The notes: a model not told the origin generated them from the letters alone. DNA of 64,000 nucleotides from Dehalococcoidia bacterium (GCA_040902535.1 JBBDXD010000028.1:86326-150325), one strand, 5' to 3'; positions 41,743 through 51,815 are shown, counted from the stretch's first letter. A program made the numbers and translations.

Positions 41743-44580
41743 ATGACGCAGCAAGCAGAACGAGAGATGGCCAAGGCCTACGACCCGCAGGCCACGGAGG
41801 CACGCGTCTACGAGTTCTGGGACAAGCGTGGCTACTTCAAGCCACGCGTCAATCCCGGCCGCAAGCCGTTCTCGATCATCATGCCGCCACCGAACGTCAC
41901 CGGCGAGTTGCACCTCGGGCACGCGCTGACGGACACCGTCGAAGACATCCTCGTCCGCTGGCACCGCATGCTCGGCGACCCGACGCTCTGGCTGCCGGGC
42001 GTCGACCACGCGGGCATCGCGACGCAGACGGCCGTCGAACGCGACATGGCAAAGGAAGGGCTCAGCCGCCACGACCTGGGCCGCGAAGCATTCGGGCAGC
42101 GCATCTGGCAGTGGGTCGAGCGCTACCGGCCGATCATCACGAACCAGCACCGGCGCCTCGGCGCCTCGGCCGACTGGTCGCACGAGACGTTCACGCTGGA
42201 CGACCGCCCCCAGCGCGCCGTGCGCACAACCTTCAAGAAGATGTTCGACGAGGTGCTGATCTACCGCGGCGAGCGACTGATCAACTGGTGCCCGCGCTGC
42301 CAGTCCGCGCTCAGCGACCTGGAGGTCGAGCACGAAGAGGTGCAGGGCAACCTCTGGTACATCCGCTACCCGATCGTCAACGGCACGGACGCCGGCGGCA
42401 AGCCGCGCGAGACCGGCGCGCATCTCGTCGTAGCGACGACGCGGCCGGAGACGTACGTCGGCGACACGGCGGTCGCCGTGAACCCGAAAGATGAGCGCTA
42501 CGCGAAGCACATCGGCTGGTCCGTGATGCTGCCGGTGCTGCAACGCGTCATCCCGATCATCGGCGATGACGCCGTCGAGATGGAGTTCGGCACGGGCGCG
42601 GTGAAAGTGACGCCGGGGCACGATCCGACGGACAACGAGATCGGCCAGCGCCACGGTCTGCCGATCATCAACGCCATGAACCTCGACGCGACGATGAACG
42701 AAAACGCCGGCCCGTACGCGGACATGGACCGCTATGACGCGCGCACGACGATCGTCCGCGACCTGCAGGAACTCGGCTACCTGGAGAAGACCGAGCCGCA
42801 CACCATGCAGATCTCGACGTGCTACCGCTGCCACACGGTCATCGAACCGCTGATGAGCTGGCAGTGGTTCGTGAACATGAAGCCGCTCGCCGCGCCCGGT
42901 ATCGATGTCGTGCGCGAGGGTCGCGTCACGTTCGTGCCGGAGCGCTTCGGACGCATCTACCTGAACTGGATGGAGAACATCCGCGACTGGTGCATCTCAC
43001 GCCAGCTGTGGTGGGGGCACCGCATCCCCGTCTGGTACAGCGCTGACGAGGACGGCGACAAGATCATCGTCACGTACCGCGATCCTGGCGCGCCGAAAGA
43101 CGCGGCGCCGCGCGTCGCGACGTACAACGAACTGCGCGCCGAAGGCCTGTCGCACGAAGCAATCGAGCGGCACAGCACGTGGAGCGCGCTCGGCGCCACG
43201 CCGATTGTCTCCGTCGAGACACCGGACCGCTCGCCCACCGGTGGCGGCCATCTGCTGCAAGAGTCCGACGTGCTCGACACGTGGTTCTCGAGCGGGTTGT
43301 GGCCGTTCTCCACGCTCGGCTGGCCGGAAGAGACCGACGACCTGAAGTACTGGTACCCGACGAGCGTCATGGAGACGGGGTACGACATCATCTTCCTCTG
43401 GGTCGCCCGCATGATCATGCTCGGCCTCTACAACATGGGCGAGGTGCCGTTCAGCCACGTGTATCTGCACGGCACCGTGCGCAACGAGCAGGGCCAGCGC
43501 ATGAGCAAGTCGCTCGGCACGGGCGTCGACCCGCTGGATGTCGTCGAGGAGTACGGCGCCGACGCGCTGCGCTACACGTTGATCACGTCGAGCGGGCCCG
43601 GCAACGACCTGAAGCTCTCGATGCAGCGCGTCGAGGGGAGCCGCAACTTCGCGAACAAGCTCTGGAACGCAGCGCGCTTCGTGCTGTCGATGGTCGGCGA
43701 CGAGAAGGTGCGCGTGCTCGAAACGATGCCGGGGCCAGACGCGCCGCTCGAAGACCGCTGGATCGTCTCCCGCGTCGAAGGGCTCGCGCGCCGCGTCGAC
43801 GAGCAGCTCCAGAAGTTCGAGATGGGCGAGGCGGCACGGCAAGTCTATGACTTTGTCTGGGGCGAGTTTGCCGACTGGTACATCGAGATGGCGAAAGTGC
43901 GCGCGCGCTCCGGCGATGCTGCGTCGCCGTCGCCGTTGCCGGTACTGGCGTACGTGCTGGACCGCTCGCTGCGGCTTCTGCATCCCTTCATGCCGTTCGT
44001 GACGGAAGAGATCTGGCAGAGCCTCGCGTCGCGGGTCGATGGGATCGACGAAGAGGCGCTAATCGTCGCGGCGTATCCCCGCGGCGATGGCGGTTACCAC
44101 GATGACGCGGCGGAACGCGAGATGAGCACGCTGATCGACGTCGTGCGGGCGCTGCGCAACATCCGCGCCGAAAGGAAGGTCGAGCCCGGAAAGTTCATCG
44201 AAGCGTACGCCGTCGCCGATGGCGCTCGCAGCGTGCTCGAGACGGGCGCGCCATATATCGAGACGCTGGCGCGCGTGCGGCCGCTGCACGTCGTCGCGAG
44301 CGCCGACGAAGCGCCGCGCGAACAAGTTGCGACGGCGGTGCTGGAGGGCGTGACCGCCGTCGTGCCGCTCGCCGGCCTCTTCGACGTCGAAGCGGAGCGC
44401 GCGCGCCTGCAGAAGCTGATCGCCGATGCGGAAGCAGACGCCGGGCGCATCGAGACGAAGTTGTCCAACGAGCAGTTCCGGGCGAAGGCGCCCGCGAAGA
44501 TCATCGCGACGGAGGAAGAGCGGCTGGCGGCGGTGCGGCAGCGGCTGGATGGTCTGAGGGCGAGCCAGGCGGAACTCTAG
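41743..44580 (+). CDS. valS: Valine--tRNA ligase
   Basis: ValRS charges tRNA-Val with valine. The 945-residue class I synthetase has the first signature HLGH at 57-60 ([20 protein letters not shown]), an inserted editing domain ([23 protein letters not shown]), the second signature RMSKSLG (586-590, KMSKS variant), an anticodon-binding domain and a C-terminal coiled coil ([21 protein letters not shown]). ATG 41743 with GGAG upstream is chosen over an open frame that runs into the terminator. It is preceded by a Val-codon leader and terminator, so expression should answer to Val-tRNA charging. Confidence 0.98.
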   Translation: MTQQAEREMAKAYDPQATEARVYEFWDKRGYFKPRVNPGRKPFSIIMPPPNVTGELHLGHALTDTVEDILVRWHRMLGDPTLWLPGVDHAGIATQTAVERDMAKEGLSRHDLGREAFGQRIWQWVERYRPIITNQHRRLGASADWSHETFTLDDRPQRAVRTTFKKMFDEVLIYRGERLINWCPRCQSALSDLEVEHEEVQGNLWYIRYPIVNGTDAGGKPRETGAHLVVATTRPETYVGDTAVAVNPKDERYAKHIGWSVMLPVLQRVIPIIGDDAVEMEFGTGAVKVTPGHDPTDNEIGQRHGLPIINAMNLDATMNENAGPYADMDRYDARTTIVRDLQELGYLEKTEPHTMQISTCYRCHTVIEPLMSWQWFVNMKPLAAPGIDVVREGRVTFVPERFGRIYLNWMENIRDWCISRQLWWGHRIPVWYSADEDGDKIIVTYRDPGAPKDAAPRVATYNELRAEGLSHEAIERHSTWSALGATPIVSVETPDRSPTGGGHLLQESDVLDTWFSSGLWPFSTLGWPEETDDLKYWYPTSVMETGYDIIFLWVARMIMLGLYNMGEVPFSHVYLHGTVRNEQGQRMSKSLGTGVDPLDVVEEYGADALRYTLITSSGPGNDLKLSMQRVEGSRNFANKLWNAARFVLSMVGDEKVRVLETMPGPDAPLEDRWIVSRVEGLARRVDEQLQKFEMGEAARQVYDFVWGEFADWYIEMAKVRARSGDAASPSPLPVLAYVLDRSLRLLHPFMPFVTEEIWQSLASRVDGIDEEALIVAAYPRGDGGYHDDAAEREMSTLIDVVRALRNIRAERKVEPGKFIEAYAVADGARSVLETGAPYIETLARVRPLHVVASADEAPREQVATAVLEGVTAVVPLAGLFDVEAERARLQKLIADAEADAGRIETKLSNEQFRAKAPAKIIATEEERLAAVRQRLDGLRASQAEL

Positions 44581-44605
44581 TTTTTCTTGTGATTGTGCAG
44601 CGTCC

Positions 44606-45325
44606 ATGAGTGAGGCTAGGATTCGCGCGCAGCGCGGCGAAATGCCGGCCTATATCGCCGCTCCGGCTGGTGACGGGCCGTGGCCGGGCATCGTCGTCAT
44701 CCATGACGCCGCAGGCGTGAGTCGCGATCTTCACGAGCAGGCGGACTGGCTCGCCTCTGAAGGTTTTCTCGCCGTGGCGCCGGACCTGTTCTACTGGGGA
44801 GGACGATGGCGCTGTCTCTTCGCCGCGATCCGTGATCCCGCTGGCCCCCTACCTGACCTGGACGCCACGCGGACCTGGCTTACTGAACGCAGCGATTGCA
44901 CCGGCCGCACGGGTGTGATCGGCTTCTGCTTCGGCGGCGGATTGGCGCTGATGCTCGCGCCTGATCACGGCTTCGACGTCGCGAGCGTTAATTACGGTGG
45001 ACTCACTCAGGAGTCCCGTCGTGCGCTGCCGCGCGCTTGCCCTATCGTTGCCAGCTACGGCGCGAGGGACCGCTGGCCCGGTGTACGGAACGTGCCCGAC
45101 GTTCTGGAGCCGGTTTTGACGGCCGCCGGCGTCGACCATGACATCAAGGTCTACCCCGACGCCGGGCATGGCTTTCTCAACGACCACCGTCCCAACGAGC
45201 TTTCGTTCGTCGACAGGATGGCCGCGAAGCTATCAGCAGCCAGCTATCACGAGCCATCCGCGCACGACGCGCGCCGTCGGATCCTGGCCTTTTTCCGCAG
45301 GCAGCTGGCCGATCCGGCCATCTAA
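44606..45325 (+). CDS. Dienelactone hydrolase-family protein
   Basis: The 239-residue alpha/beta hydrolase has the Cys nucleophile in [13 protein letters not shown]. The catalytic His is in [12 protein letters not shown] and the Asp region is YGARDRWPG, the usual Cys-Asp-His triad of dienelactone hydrolase. The true substrate is unknown. The gene starts 25 bases after valS, so it is probably co-transcribed, although functionally unrelated. Downstream 45,326-45,499 holds no recognised gene. Confidence 0.92.
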   Translation: MSEARIRAQRGEMPAYIAAPAGDGPWPGIVVIHDAAGVSRDLHEQADWLASEGFLAVAPDLFYWGGRWRCLFAAIRDPAGPLPDLDATRTWLTERSDCTGRTGVIGFCFGGGLALMLAPDHGFDVASVNYGGLTQESRRALPRACPIVASYGARDRWPGVRNVPDVLEPVLTAAGVDHDIKVYPDAGHGFLNDHRPNELSFVDRMAAKLSAASYHEPSAHDARRRILAFFRRQLADPAI

Positions 45326-45499
45326 GCAGGTCACCTGGACGGGATCAGTATTTTTTGCCCGGTGTCGGTGACCGGACGAGCGATCCGTCTGATGGAACAA
45401 TTCTGCGAAGACAAAGCGTCGAATAGGGTGAGAACCTGGTGGTTTCGGCACGATAGCGGCCGATCGCGAGGCGGCCGACACAAATTCGCGAGCCAAACG

Positions 45500-45658
45500 C
45501 TATTTACAAACTACGTGCGTTCCGTCTAGATTTAGAAGTAGGGCAACACCCTGACTTTCGCAGCCCTCGCAAGATTCTCCCCTCTCTTGCGTCGCTAAAC
45601 AGCCGATTATCTCGTCAGGCGGACAGCGCAGGATGCGCTCGCGCTGCTTTACGCTCAT
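45500..45658 (-). CDS. Possible 52-residue Cys-rich protein
   Basis: Starting at ATG 45658 this frame encodes five Cys, three of them in ILRCPPDEIIGC and ESCEGC, and ends HVVCK. Such spacing could hold zinc or an iron-sulfur cluster. No ribosome-binding site precedes it, and the surrounding gap is more AT-rich than its neighbours. It would be divergent from the basic protein gene at 45668 (9 bases between starts). Confidence 0.35.
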   Translation of the reverse strand: MSVKQRERILRCPPDEIIGCLATQERGESCEGCESQGVALLLNLDGTHVVCK

Positions 45659-45667
45659 TGAGGTGCA

Positions 45668-45907
45668 ATGGGAAAGAACAACCGCAATCGCCGTCGCGGT
45701 CCCGGCAAGGGGCCTGCGCAGCAGCAGCCGGCTTCGGCCAACGGGGCTGACCGCTACCAGAAGTACCTGCCGGCCTGGATGAAGGACAACGCGTCCGGAC
45801 AGCAGCCGGCACGTCCGCAGCGCCCGCGCCGGGCGCGGCCGGCACGCCCCGCTGGCGGGTACACGCCGGGCAAGGCTGCCGTCCACGAATCGCGCTTCGA
45901 GACCTGA
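45668..45907 (+). CDS. Small basic Arg/Pro/Gln-rich protein
   Basis: The 79-residue product is very basic and disordered-looking: GKNNRNRRRGPGKGPAQQQ at the start, a central RYQKYLPAWMKDN, and RPQRPRRARPARPAG near the end. GAGGTG lies before the ATG. It might bind nucleic acid or the ribosome; nothing further can be said. Confidence 0.55.
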   Translation: MGKNNRNRRRGPGKGPAQQQPASANGADRYQKYLPAWMKDNASGQQPARPQRPRRARPARPAGGYTPGKAAVHESRFET

Positions 45908-46047
45908 TTTCTGCCAGCCGTTCTTGCTTCGATCTTGAGCCGCGACGGTCGGGTCGTCCTACGCGTCGCAGCGGCAATCACACCATCCTTGCTTGATGTT
46001 CGCCGGCTCGATCTAGAGAGCCGTCTCGACGCGGCCGACGGCACCAA

Positions 46048-47169
46048 TCAGGGCGTGCGCAGCAGATCGCTAGCGGCTTCGATGCGGCGCAGGATCTCCC
46101 ACGCCTCGTCCCACTCGGCGATCCGCGGTTGATACTGATCGTGGATGCGCACCGGGATGTAGCGATAGCCGCTGATGGCGTCGTTCGTGAAGGTGACTTC
46201 GAGCATGGCGCCCTGCTGCGTCTCGCGCGACCAGTCCTGGTCGAAGACGAAGTTGCCCAGCGCGTACGCAACGAACGTCTCGCCGATCTGCTCGTGCGCC
46301 TGCACCCAGTGCGAATGATTGCCGACGACGAGATCAGCGCCGGCGGCAGCCGCGGCCTGCGCGAATGCGCGTTGACGCGCCGTCGGCTCGGCGACGTACT
46401 CGACGCCCCAGTGCGGCAGCACGATCACGACATCGGCGAAGTTGCGCGCGGCCGCGACGTCCTGCGCGATCGTCGCGGCGTCCATCGGCGCCGATCCCGC
46501 GCTGCTCTCCGTCGCGTGGTAGTACGACGCGATGTCGTCGTACGCGAGAAACGCGAACCAGATGCCGTTGCGTTCGACGACGGCCGGCGCTCGCGCATCT
46601 CGCAGATTGCCGCCACTGCCGACGGGCATGATGCCGACGCTCCTCAACAGCCAGAGCGTCTCGAACATCGCCTGGTCGCCGCACGAAACAGCGCCACAGT
46701 CCTTGATGTGGTTCGCGGCGTGCGAGATGACATCGAAGCCGCCGTAGGTGAGCATGTCGACCGCCGCCGCGGGCGCAGCGAGGTTGAACGTCGGCGTGCA
46801 ACCGATGGGCCGCGCGACGGTGGAGATCGTGCTATCCAGCGTGCCGATCGTGAGGTCCGCTGACGCTAACTGGTCATGGACGGCGAACACCGCGGCCCGG
46901 TGCCCGACCTCTTCGAGCCGAGCGTTGGTGCAGCGAGCAGGGATGATGTCGCCGGTGAAGACCAGCGTCGTGACGGCGGGACCGGGCGTCGGCTCGTCGA
47001 TTGGCGTGGGATCGATGCGGATGTCCGGCGGGGCGCCGACCGTCGCCTCCGCTTCGACGGTGGTGCCCGGCGGGTCGTCGTCGCAGCCGGCGAATGCGAT
47101 CGCCGACACTGCCATGGCGAGCACGGCAGCGGCGAGCATGCACCACCGGAACGATCGAGAGGACTTCAC
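46048..47169 (-). CDS. CapA-family metallophosphoesterase-like lipoprotein
   Basis: The 373-residue protein has a lipoprotein signal (AIAFAGCDDD, Cys near 29) and a CapA/PGA-synthesis-type domain. The metal-binding motifs are present as variants: FTGDIIPAR, SHAANHIKDCG, VLPHWGVEY and GNHSHWVQ. Members take part in poly-gamma-glutamate export or act on unknown phosphoesters. A Pro/Thr-rich linker joins signal and domain. It lies 9 bases after ccsA on the same strand. Confidence 0.88.
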   Translation of the reverse strand: MKSSRSFRWCMLAAAVLAMAVSAIAFAGCDDDPPGTTVEAEATVGAPPDIRIDPTPIDEPTPGPAVTTLVFTGDIIPARCTNARLEEVGHRAAVFAVHDQLASADLTIGTLDSTISTVARPIGCTPTFNLAAPAAAVDMLTYGGFDVISHAANHIKDCGAVSCGDQAMFETLWLLRSVGIMPVGSGGNLRDARAPAVVERNGIWFAFLAYDDIASYYHATESSAGSAPMDAATIAQDVAAARNFADVVIVLPHWGVEYVAEPTARQRAFAQAAAAAGADLVVGNHSHWVQAHEQIGETFVAYALGNFVFDQDWSRETQQGAMLEVTFTNDAISGYRYIPVRIHDQYQPRIAEWDEAWEILRRIEAASDLLRTP

Positions 47170-47178
47170 GCGCGCCGG

Positions 47179-48066
47179 CTACACGCCGGCGTAACTGTGC
47201 AGGCCCGACACCCAGAGATTCACGGCGAAGTACGTGAACATGACGGCAGCGTACCCGAGGATCAGGACGTACGCCGAGCGCTTGCCGCGCCAGCCGCGCA
47301 GGCCGCGCCCGTGGAGGTAGCCGGCGTAGATCAACCACGTCACCAGCGCCGACGTTTCCTTGGGGTCCCAACCCCAGTACCGGCCCCACGCGTCATTCGC
47401 CCACCAGGCGCCGAGCGCGATGCCAAGCGCGAGCATCGGGAAGCCGATCAGCACCGACTTGTAGGCGATCTCCTCGAGGCGCGCGCCTGAGGGCAGTCGC
47501 GCGAAACGACGCTTGCCATCCTGCACAAGGTAGAGCACCGCCGCGCCGAACGAGATGGAAAGCGCGCTGTACGAGGCCATCATCATGCCGACGTGGATGC
47601 CCAGGATGCGGTTCGCCTGCAACGCCGGGATCAGCGGCGTCACCTCGGCGGGGAAGAAGACCAGCGAAATCGTGAACAACCCGACGATGCCTGGAAACAG
47701 CACGGCGCCGAGCGCGCGTTGACCGTACCAGCGTTCGAAGATCACGTAGACGACGGTGCTGCCCCACCCGAGCGCGATCGTGTACTCGTACATGTTCGCG
47801 TACGGCGGATGCTCGACGGCGATCCAGCGCGTGACGAGCGACGCGGTCAACGTCGCGAGCGTCAGCCAGGAGGCGCCCGTCGCGAACGGCGCCAGCCACG
47901 ACGGAGGCTCGCTCTCGCTCGCGACGGTCATCGGCGTGCCGGCGGTGGTCTCCGCCGCGCGGTAGCTGACGCGAGGCCACAGCGGGATCGCCACGTACGC
48001 CGCCGATCCGGCTAGCGAGAGGACGTAGGAAGCGACGAAGAGGTCAAACGCCAGCGACTCCACCAC
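47179..48066 (-). CDS. ccsA: Cytochrome c biogenesis protein CcsA
   Basis: The 295-residue membrane protein has about eight helices and the heme-handling Trp motif WGRYWGWDPKETSALVTWLIYAGYLH, with a conserved His in that helix and another in ILGIHVGMMMASY. It belongs to the system II (Ccs) machinery that attaches heme to cytochrome c; a CcsB/ResB partner is not in this window. The start is GTG 48066 (or the adjacent GTG 48063) behind AGGAGG. The gene sits between the PIG-L gene and capA in one operon. It links functionally to TlpA and CcdA of the island. Confidence 0.92.
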   Translation of the reverse strand: MVESLAFDLFVASYVLSLAGSAAYVAIPLWPRVSYRAAETTAGTPMTVASESEPPSWLAPFATGASWLTLATLTASLVTRWIAVEHPPYANMYEYTIALGWGSTVVYVIFERWYGQRALGAVLFPGIVGLFTISLVFFPAEVTPLIPALQANRILGIHVGMMMASYSALSISFGAAVLYLVQDGKRRFARLPSGARLEEIAYKSVLIGFPMLALGIALGAWWANDAWGRYWGWDPKETSALVTWLIYAGYLHGRGLRGWRGKRSAYVLILGYAAVMFTYFAVNLWVSGLHSYAGV

Positions 48067-48072
48067 ACCTCC

Positions 48073-48942
48073 TCACCGCACGCGTGCCTTCGATACCTTC
48101 TTTGCGGCCGCCGGCTGCGCATCGGCCGGCGCAGGCGTGCCGGGAGCGCCGGGCGGCCTGCGAAACTCCATGCGCTTGAAGCTCTCGGCAAACTCGAAAC
48201 CGGTCTGCTTGCGCCGGTCTTTGTTGCGCTTCGCCGCCGCGCGCCAGCCTTTCAGCATCTCTTCGCGGTCGCGCGCCTCGATCTGGCTCTTGTGGCACAA
48301 GATCGCGTCGACCTTTTTTTCGAGATACGGGCCGATGTCGACATGGCAGTCAGCGTCCTGTGAGCCAGCAAGCAATAGCTCAGCCGTGCGCCACGGGCCG
48401 ATGCCCGCGCGCGTCAGCTCGCCGTAGTAGTGCGGATCGTGCGCCGCCGGGTAGAGCGCATCGCGCACGGCCCGGCCGATCGCGCGGTGGTCGGTGTGGT
48501 TGAAGCCGGCGCGAAAGCCATCCCACGTCACGACGACGTCGGGCTTCAGTTGACGGATCAGCTTGACGACCATGCCGCGCAGTTCGGGCCCCTCTTCGAG
48601 CCAGCCGTCGGGCATGCCCCAGAACACGACGCGATGCAATCCCAACACGTCGGCGGCGGCGCGCTGCTCGGCTTCGCGCATGGCCGCGAGTTCTTGCGGG
48701 CGGAGATTGGCGTCGCGCGTGCCCTTATCGCCGCTGGTCGCGACGGCGAGCGTCACTTCCCAGCCCATGGCGCACATCTTCGCCACGGTGCCGCCAGCGA
48801 GGAACTCCGCGTCATCGGGGTGCGCGGTGATGATCAGCGCGCGCGAGTACGTCGCCCATTTTTCTTCGACGGTCGGCTCGCGCTCGCCGTTCTTCGCGCG
48901 TCGCGCCGTCGAAGCGGCCTTCTTCGCTACTCGTGTAACCAC
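48073..48942 (-). CDS. PIG-L family deacetylase
   Basis: The 289-residue protein has the zinc motif ALIITAHPDDAEFLAGGTVAKM and the third ligand region FNHTDHRAIGRAVRDAL of LmbE/PIG-L enzymes, which remove acetyl groups from N-acetylglucosamine conjugates (as in mycothiol or bacillithiol synthesis). Substrate here is unknown. The N-terminus and C-terminus are Lys/Arg/Ala-rich extensions. It is first in an operon with ccsA and capA. Confidence 0.92.
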   Translation of the reverse strand: MVTRVAKKAASTARRAKNGEREPTVEEKWATYSRALIITAHPDDAEFLAGGTVAKMCAMGWEVTLAVATSGDKGTRDANLRPQELAAMREAEQRAAADVLGLHRVVFWGMPDGWLEEGPELRGMVVKLIRQLKPDVVVTWDGFRAGFNHTDHRAIGRAVRDALYPAAHDPHYYGELTRAGIGPWRTAELLLAGSQDADCHVDIGPYLEKKVDAILCHKSQIEARDREEMLKGWRAAAKRNKDRRKQTGFEFAESFKRMEFRRPPGAPGTPAPADAQPAAAKKVSKARVR

Positions 48943-48960
48943 GCGCTGATCCTAGCGGAT

Positions 48961-48998
48961 CGATGGTTTTCGGTCGTCGGTCGTCGGTCGTCGGTTGG
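48961..48998. repeat. GGTCGTCGGTCGTCGG low-complexity tract
   Basis: GGTCGTC is repeated several times between the divergent PIG-L and Nudix genes. The mirrored words (GACGACCGAAGACCGACGAC) occur at 49,958-49,990 after the Nudix gene. Confidence 0.6.
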
Positions 48999-49030
48999 CC
49001 TCGCGGGTCTCACCTCGCCGTTCGGCCGAT

Positions 49031-49915
49031 ATGCTGGTCGTCGTGAAGCCAGAGCAACATATCAGCAGCGCTATCGCCGTCGGGCTGATCGTGGCGGAAG
49101 ACGGCCGCATCCTGCTGCAGCATCGCGACGACAAGCCGGGGCTGGTGGGGGCTGGCCAGTGGGGCTTCTTCGGCGGCCATGTCGAGGCGAGCGAGCGGCC
49201 GACGCAGGCGTTCCTCCGCGAGATCGAGGAGGAACTGGCGTGGCGCCCGCGCCATATCGAGCTGTTCACGACGCGCGAGATCGAGCATCACGGCGGCGCC
49301 ACGACGTCGTACGCGTACGGCGCGCACCTCGACGTGCCGTTCGAGTCGCTGGTCCTCGGCGAGGGACAGGGGATGGCGCTCTTCGACCCGAGCGCGCTGC
49401 CGCCCGAAACGATGCCGGGGATCGGCGAGGTGGTCGCGCAGTTCGCCGCGTCGCGCACGTATCGCCGCCTGAAACGCCGCTACGACGTGCTGACCGCGAC
49501 GGCGCTCCTCGTCGGCGCGGATGGCCGTTTTCTGCTGCAGCATCGCGATGACAAGCCGGAGATCGCGAACCCCGGCAAGTGGGGCTCCTTCGGCGGCGAG
49601 ATCGAACCGGGCGAGACGCCGGACGAAGGCTTCCTGCGCGAGATGGAGGAGGAGCTGGCGTGGGCGCCGTCGCGGTATGAGCTTTATGCTGCCGTCGACT
49701 TTCCGGCGCGCGGTTCGCCGCAACTGATCTACATCTACACCGCGCTGGTCGACGTGCCGATTGAAGCCCTGGTGCTGGGGGAGGGTCAGGGGATGGCGTA
49801 CTTCTCGCCCGATGCGCTGCCGCAGACGATCGTGACGGAGCTGCGCCTGCTCATCGAGAGTTTTACCGCGGGCGATCATTACGCCGCCATGCTGGCGCGC
49901 ACGCCGAACTCGTGA
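49031..49915 (+). CDS. Tandem double-Nudix hydrolase
   Basis: The 294-residue protein carries two complete Nudix domains in a row. The first has GHVEASERPTQAFLREIEEEL (about 49-69) and the second GEIEPGETPDEGFLREMEEEL; each keeps the REUxEE core, but the Gly after EE is Ala in both. Each domain is followed by the phrase LVLGEGQGMA. The duplication is recent in appearance. Substrate unknown; Nudix enzymes cleave nucleoside diphosphates linked to other groups. ATG 49031 is preferred to TTG 48995, which starts in the low-complexity tract. Confidence 0.9.
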   Translation: MLVVVKPEQHISSAIAVGLIVAEDGRILLQHRDDKPGLVGAGQWGFFGGHVEASERPTQAFLREIEEELAWRPRHIELFTTREIEHHGGATTSYAYGAHLDVPFESLVLGEGQGMALFDPSALPPETMPGIGEVVAQFAASRTYRRLKRRYDVLTATALLVGADGRFLLQHRDDKPEIANPGKWGSFGGEIEPGETPDEGFLREMEEELAWAPSRYELYAAVDFPARGSPQLIYIYTALVDVPIEALVLGEGQGMAYFSPDALPQTIVTELRLLIESFTAGDHYAAMLARTPNS

Positions 49916-50108
49916 TGCCGGGCGCGCACACGATACGCCTGGCTCCGCACCATCATCCCTGACGACCGAAGACCGACGACTGGCGACCAACGCACGCGCT
50001 GTAAATCTCGCCGCCGATCTCGCATAATGAAAGACTGCGTCTGCATTCGGACGCGCGTTGCAGTCAGCGCGAGGACCATTGACCGAACCACGACATGTCC
50101 CCCGAAAG

Positions 50109-51314
50109 ATGAGCGCCGGCATTCTGCTGGTCGACAGGCAGGGACGCGTGCTCATGCAGCTTCGCGATGACAACCCGAAGATCATGTTCCCGGGCCACTG
50201 GGGTATCGTCGGCGGTGCGTCGCAGGGCGATGAGTCGCCGGAAAAGGCGGCGCGACGCGAGACCGAGGAGGAGACGGGCCTCACGCCGGGCCGCATCGAG
50301 CCGTTCCGCGCCTACTACTTTAACGGACGCCGCGCGACCGATGGCAAGCGCAACGCCGCGACAAGAGCTTCGTCCGACTTCGAGCTGTACCTGTTTCATG
50401 CGCCGTGCGAGACGCCCGTCGAGGAGATGACCTGCGGCGAGGGCCAGGAACTGCGCTTCCTTGGTCCGGACGGCATCGATGGCCTGGACATCGCCTACAA
50501 CCACCGCGAGGTGCTCGAAGACTTCTTTGCGGCACCGGTCTACGCGCGGTACTTGCGCGGCGATGCCTTCGAGGACCACGCGCACGCCGTCGATCCGGTC
50601 GAGCACTTCCGCGGCGCGATCGACGCCGGTGAGCCGTGGTTCGAAGCGCTCATGCAGGCGATCGCGCTCTGGCAACAGCCCGATGAACAGGTCGGAGCCC
50701 GGCATTTCCGCTATCTCATCGGCGGCGAAGCGTTCGACTGGCTGCTGCTCGCGGAGCGACTGCTTCGAGAAGCCCCGGACGCGGTGCCCGATGACGAGGC
50801 TGAGCGCCTGCTGTTCGAAGGGCGGGCGCCCGGTGAGGAGCACGGCGCGCGCATCGCCGACGAGCGGCTGCGCGAGATGATCGGCGAGACGAAGCATCGC
50901 GCGCACCTCAACTACGTGTACGGCGTGATCGTCGAAGAGGCGCTGCAGTACGCCGTGGAGCTCGATCTCGTGAAGGAGCTCGTCAGCGTGGCGATCAAGG
51001 ATCCGCGCGACCCCGAGCACGCGCGGGATCCGCTCTACGAGCGCATCTACGGCCGCGGCCGATCCGAACTGTTCGCCGAGTTCCGCGCGGAGCGAGGCCA
51101 GCGCGCCGGACGCACGATCTCGCTCTCGGAGTTGCGCGAGTTCATGTACTGGCTGTTCAAGTACCGCGTGAAGAACGCCGAACCCGCGCGCGTCGCATCG
51201 GACACGCGCAAGGCGCTCGCGCAGTTATCGTCGATCGAAGACGCCGTGAGGCGGGCGCGACTGCGCAAGGTCGCGGCGCGCGAACCGGAGGAGATCTTCG
51301 CATCGGTGGACTGA
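50109..51314 (+). CDS. Nudix hydrolase with a long uncharacterised C-terminal domain
   Basis: The N-terminal 150 residues are a Nudix domain with a canonical box (GGASQGDESPEKAARRETEEETG) and the same LxxRDD start as its neighbour. The remaining 250 residues match no family known to me: mostly helical, with VEHFRGAIDAGEPWFEALMQAIALW, HFRYLIGGEAFDWLLLAERLL, LNYVYGVIVEEALQYAVELDLV and ISLSELREFMYWLFKYRVKN. The join suggests a nucleotide-cleaving enzyme coupled to a binding or regulatory domain. ATG 50109 is chosen; TTG 50079 would need a very short spacing to GAGG. Confidence 0.82.
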   Translation: MSAGILLVDRQGRVLMQLRDDNPKIMFPGHWGIVGGASQGDESPEKAARRETEEETGLTPGRIEPFRAYYFNGRRATDGKRNAATRASSDFELYLFHAPCETPVEEMTCGEGQELRFLGPDGIDGLDIAYNHREVLEDFFAAPVYARYLRGDAFEDHAHAVDPVEHFRGAIDAGEPWFEALMQAIALWQQPDEQVGARHFRYLIGGEAFDWLLLAERLLREAPDAVPDDEAERLLFEGRAPGEEHGARIADERLREMIGETKHRAHLNYVYGVIVEEALQYAVELDLVKELVSVAIKDPRDPEHARDPLYERIYGRGRSELFAEFRAERGQRAGRTISLSELREFMYWLFKYRVKNAEPARVASDTRKALAQLSSIEDAVRRARLRKVAAREPEEIFASVD

Positions 51315-51389
51315 GCGAGTTTGGTTACGCGACGTTATCCGTCCCGGCACCATCCACCGTGCGGCAGTCGATATTCCAGACCGCGTCGC

Positions 51390-51815
51390 TCAAACGACAC
51401 TTTCGGCGCGCGCTTTCAGGCCGTCGGCGAACTGCTGGAACGACGGTCCCAGATCGGGCATGGAACGCCAGATCAGCGGCAGCAACGGGCCGGTGAACTC
51501 TTCCCGCGCATCGAACCGCGTCGTGCCATCGCCATTCGGGGTGAGCTTGAAGGTGCGCACGCCTTTGAACAGCCCAAGCGGCATGCCACCGGACCACGTC
51601 ATCGACTCGTTGGGCTCAAACCCCGTCACCTTCACCGGGAACGCACGCCCGGGATTGGCCTTAGAGACAACTTTGATCGTCTCACCGGCCGCGATCGTGC
51701 CCTCGACGCGGTCGACGCCCGCGTCCCACTCCGGGTACTTCGCCCCGTCGATGAGGATTGACCAGACGCGTCCTGGTGGGGCGTTGATCGTCGTGCCGGC
51801 TTCGTAATACTTCAC
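51390..51815 (-). CDS. SRPBCC (START/Bet v1-like) protein
   Basis: The 141-residue protein has the helix-grip pattern: TTINAPPGRVWSILIDGAKYPEWDAGVDRVEG, then GFEPNESMTWSGGMPLGLFKGVRTFKL and a final long helix (PSFQQFADGLKARAE). Such domains bind hydrophobic ligands in a cavity; the ligand is unknown. It is transcribed convergently with the Nudix gene. Confidence 0.88.
   Translation of the reverse strand: MKYYEAGTTINAPPGRVWSILIDGAKYPEWDAGVDRVEGTIAAGETIKVVSKANPGRAFPVKVTGFEPNESMTWSGGMPLGLFKGVRTFKLTPNGDGTTRFDAREEFTGPLLPLIWRSMPDLGPSFQQFADGLKARAESVV

Noticed and set aside
45326-45499. Possible RNA gene after the dienelactone hydrolase gene
   Set aside because: Only short, weak inverted repeats are seen; no tRNA, riboswitch or terminator pattern could be supported.
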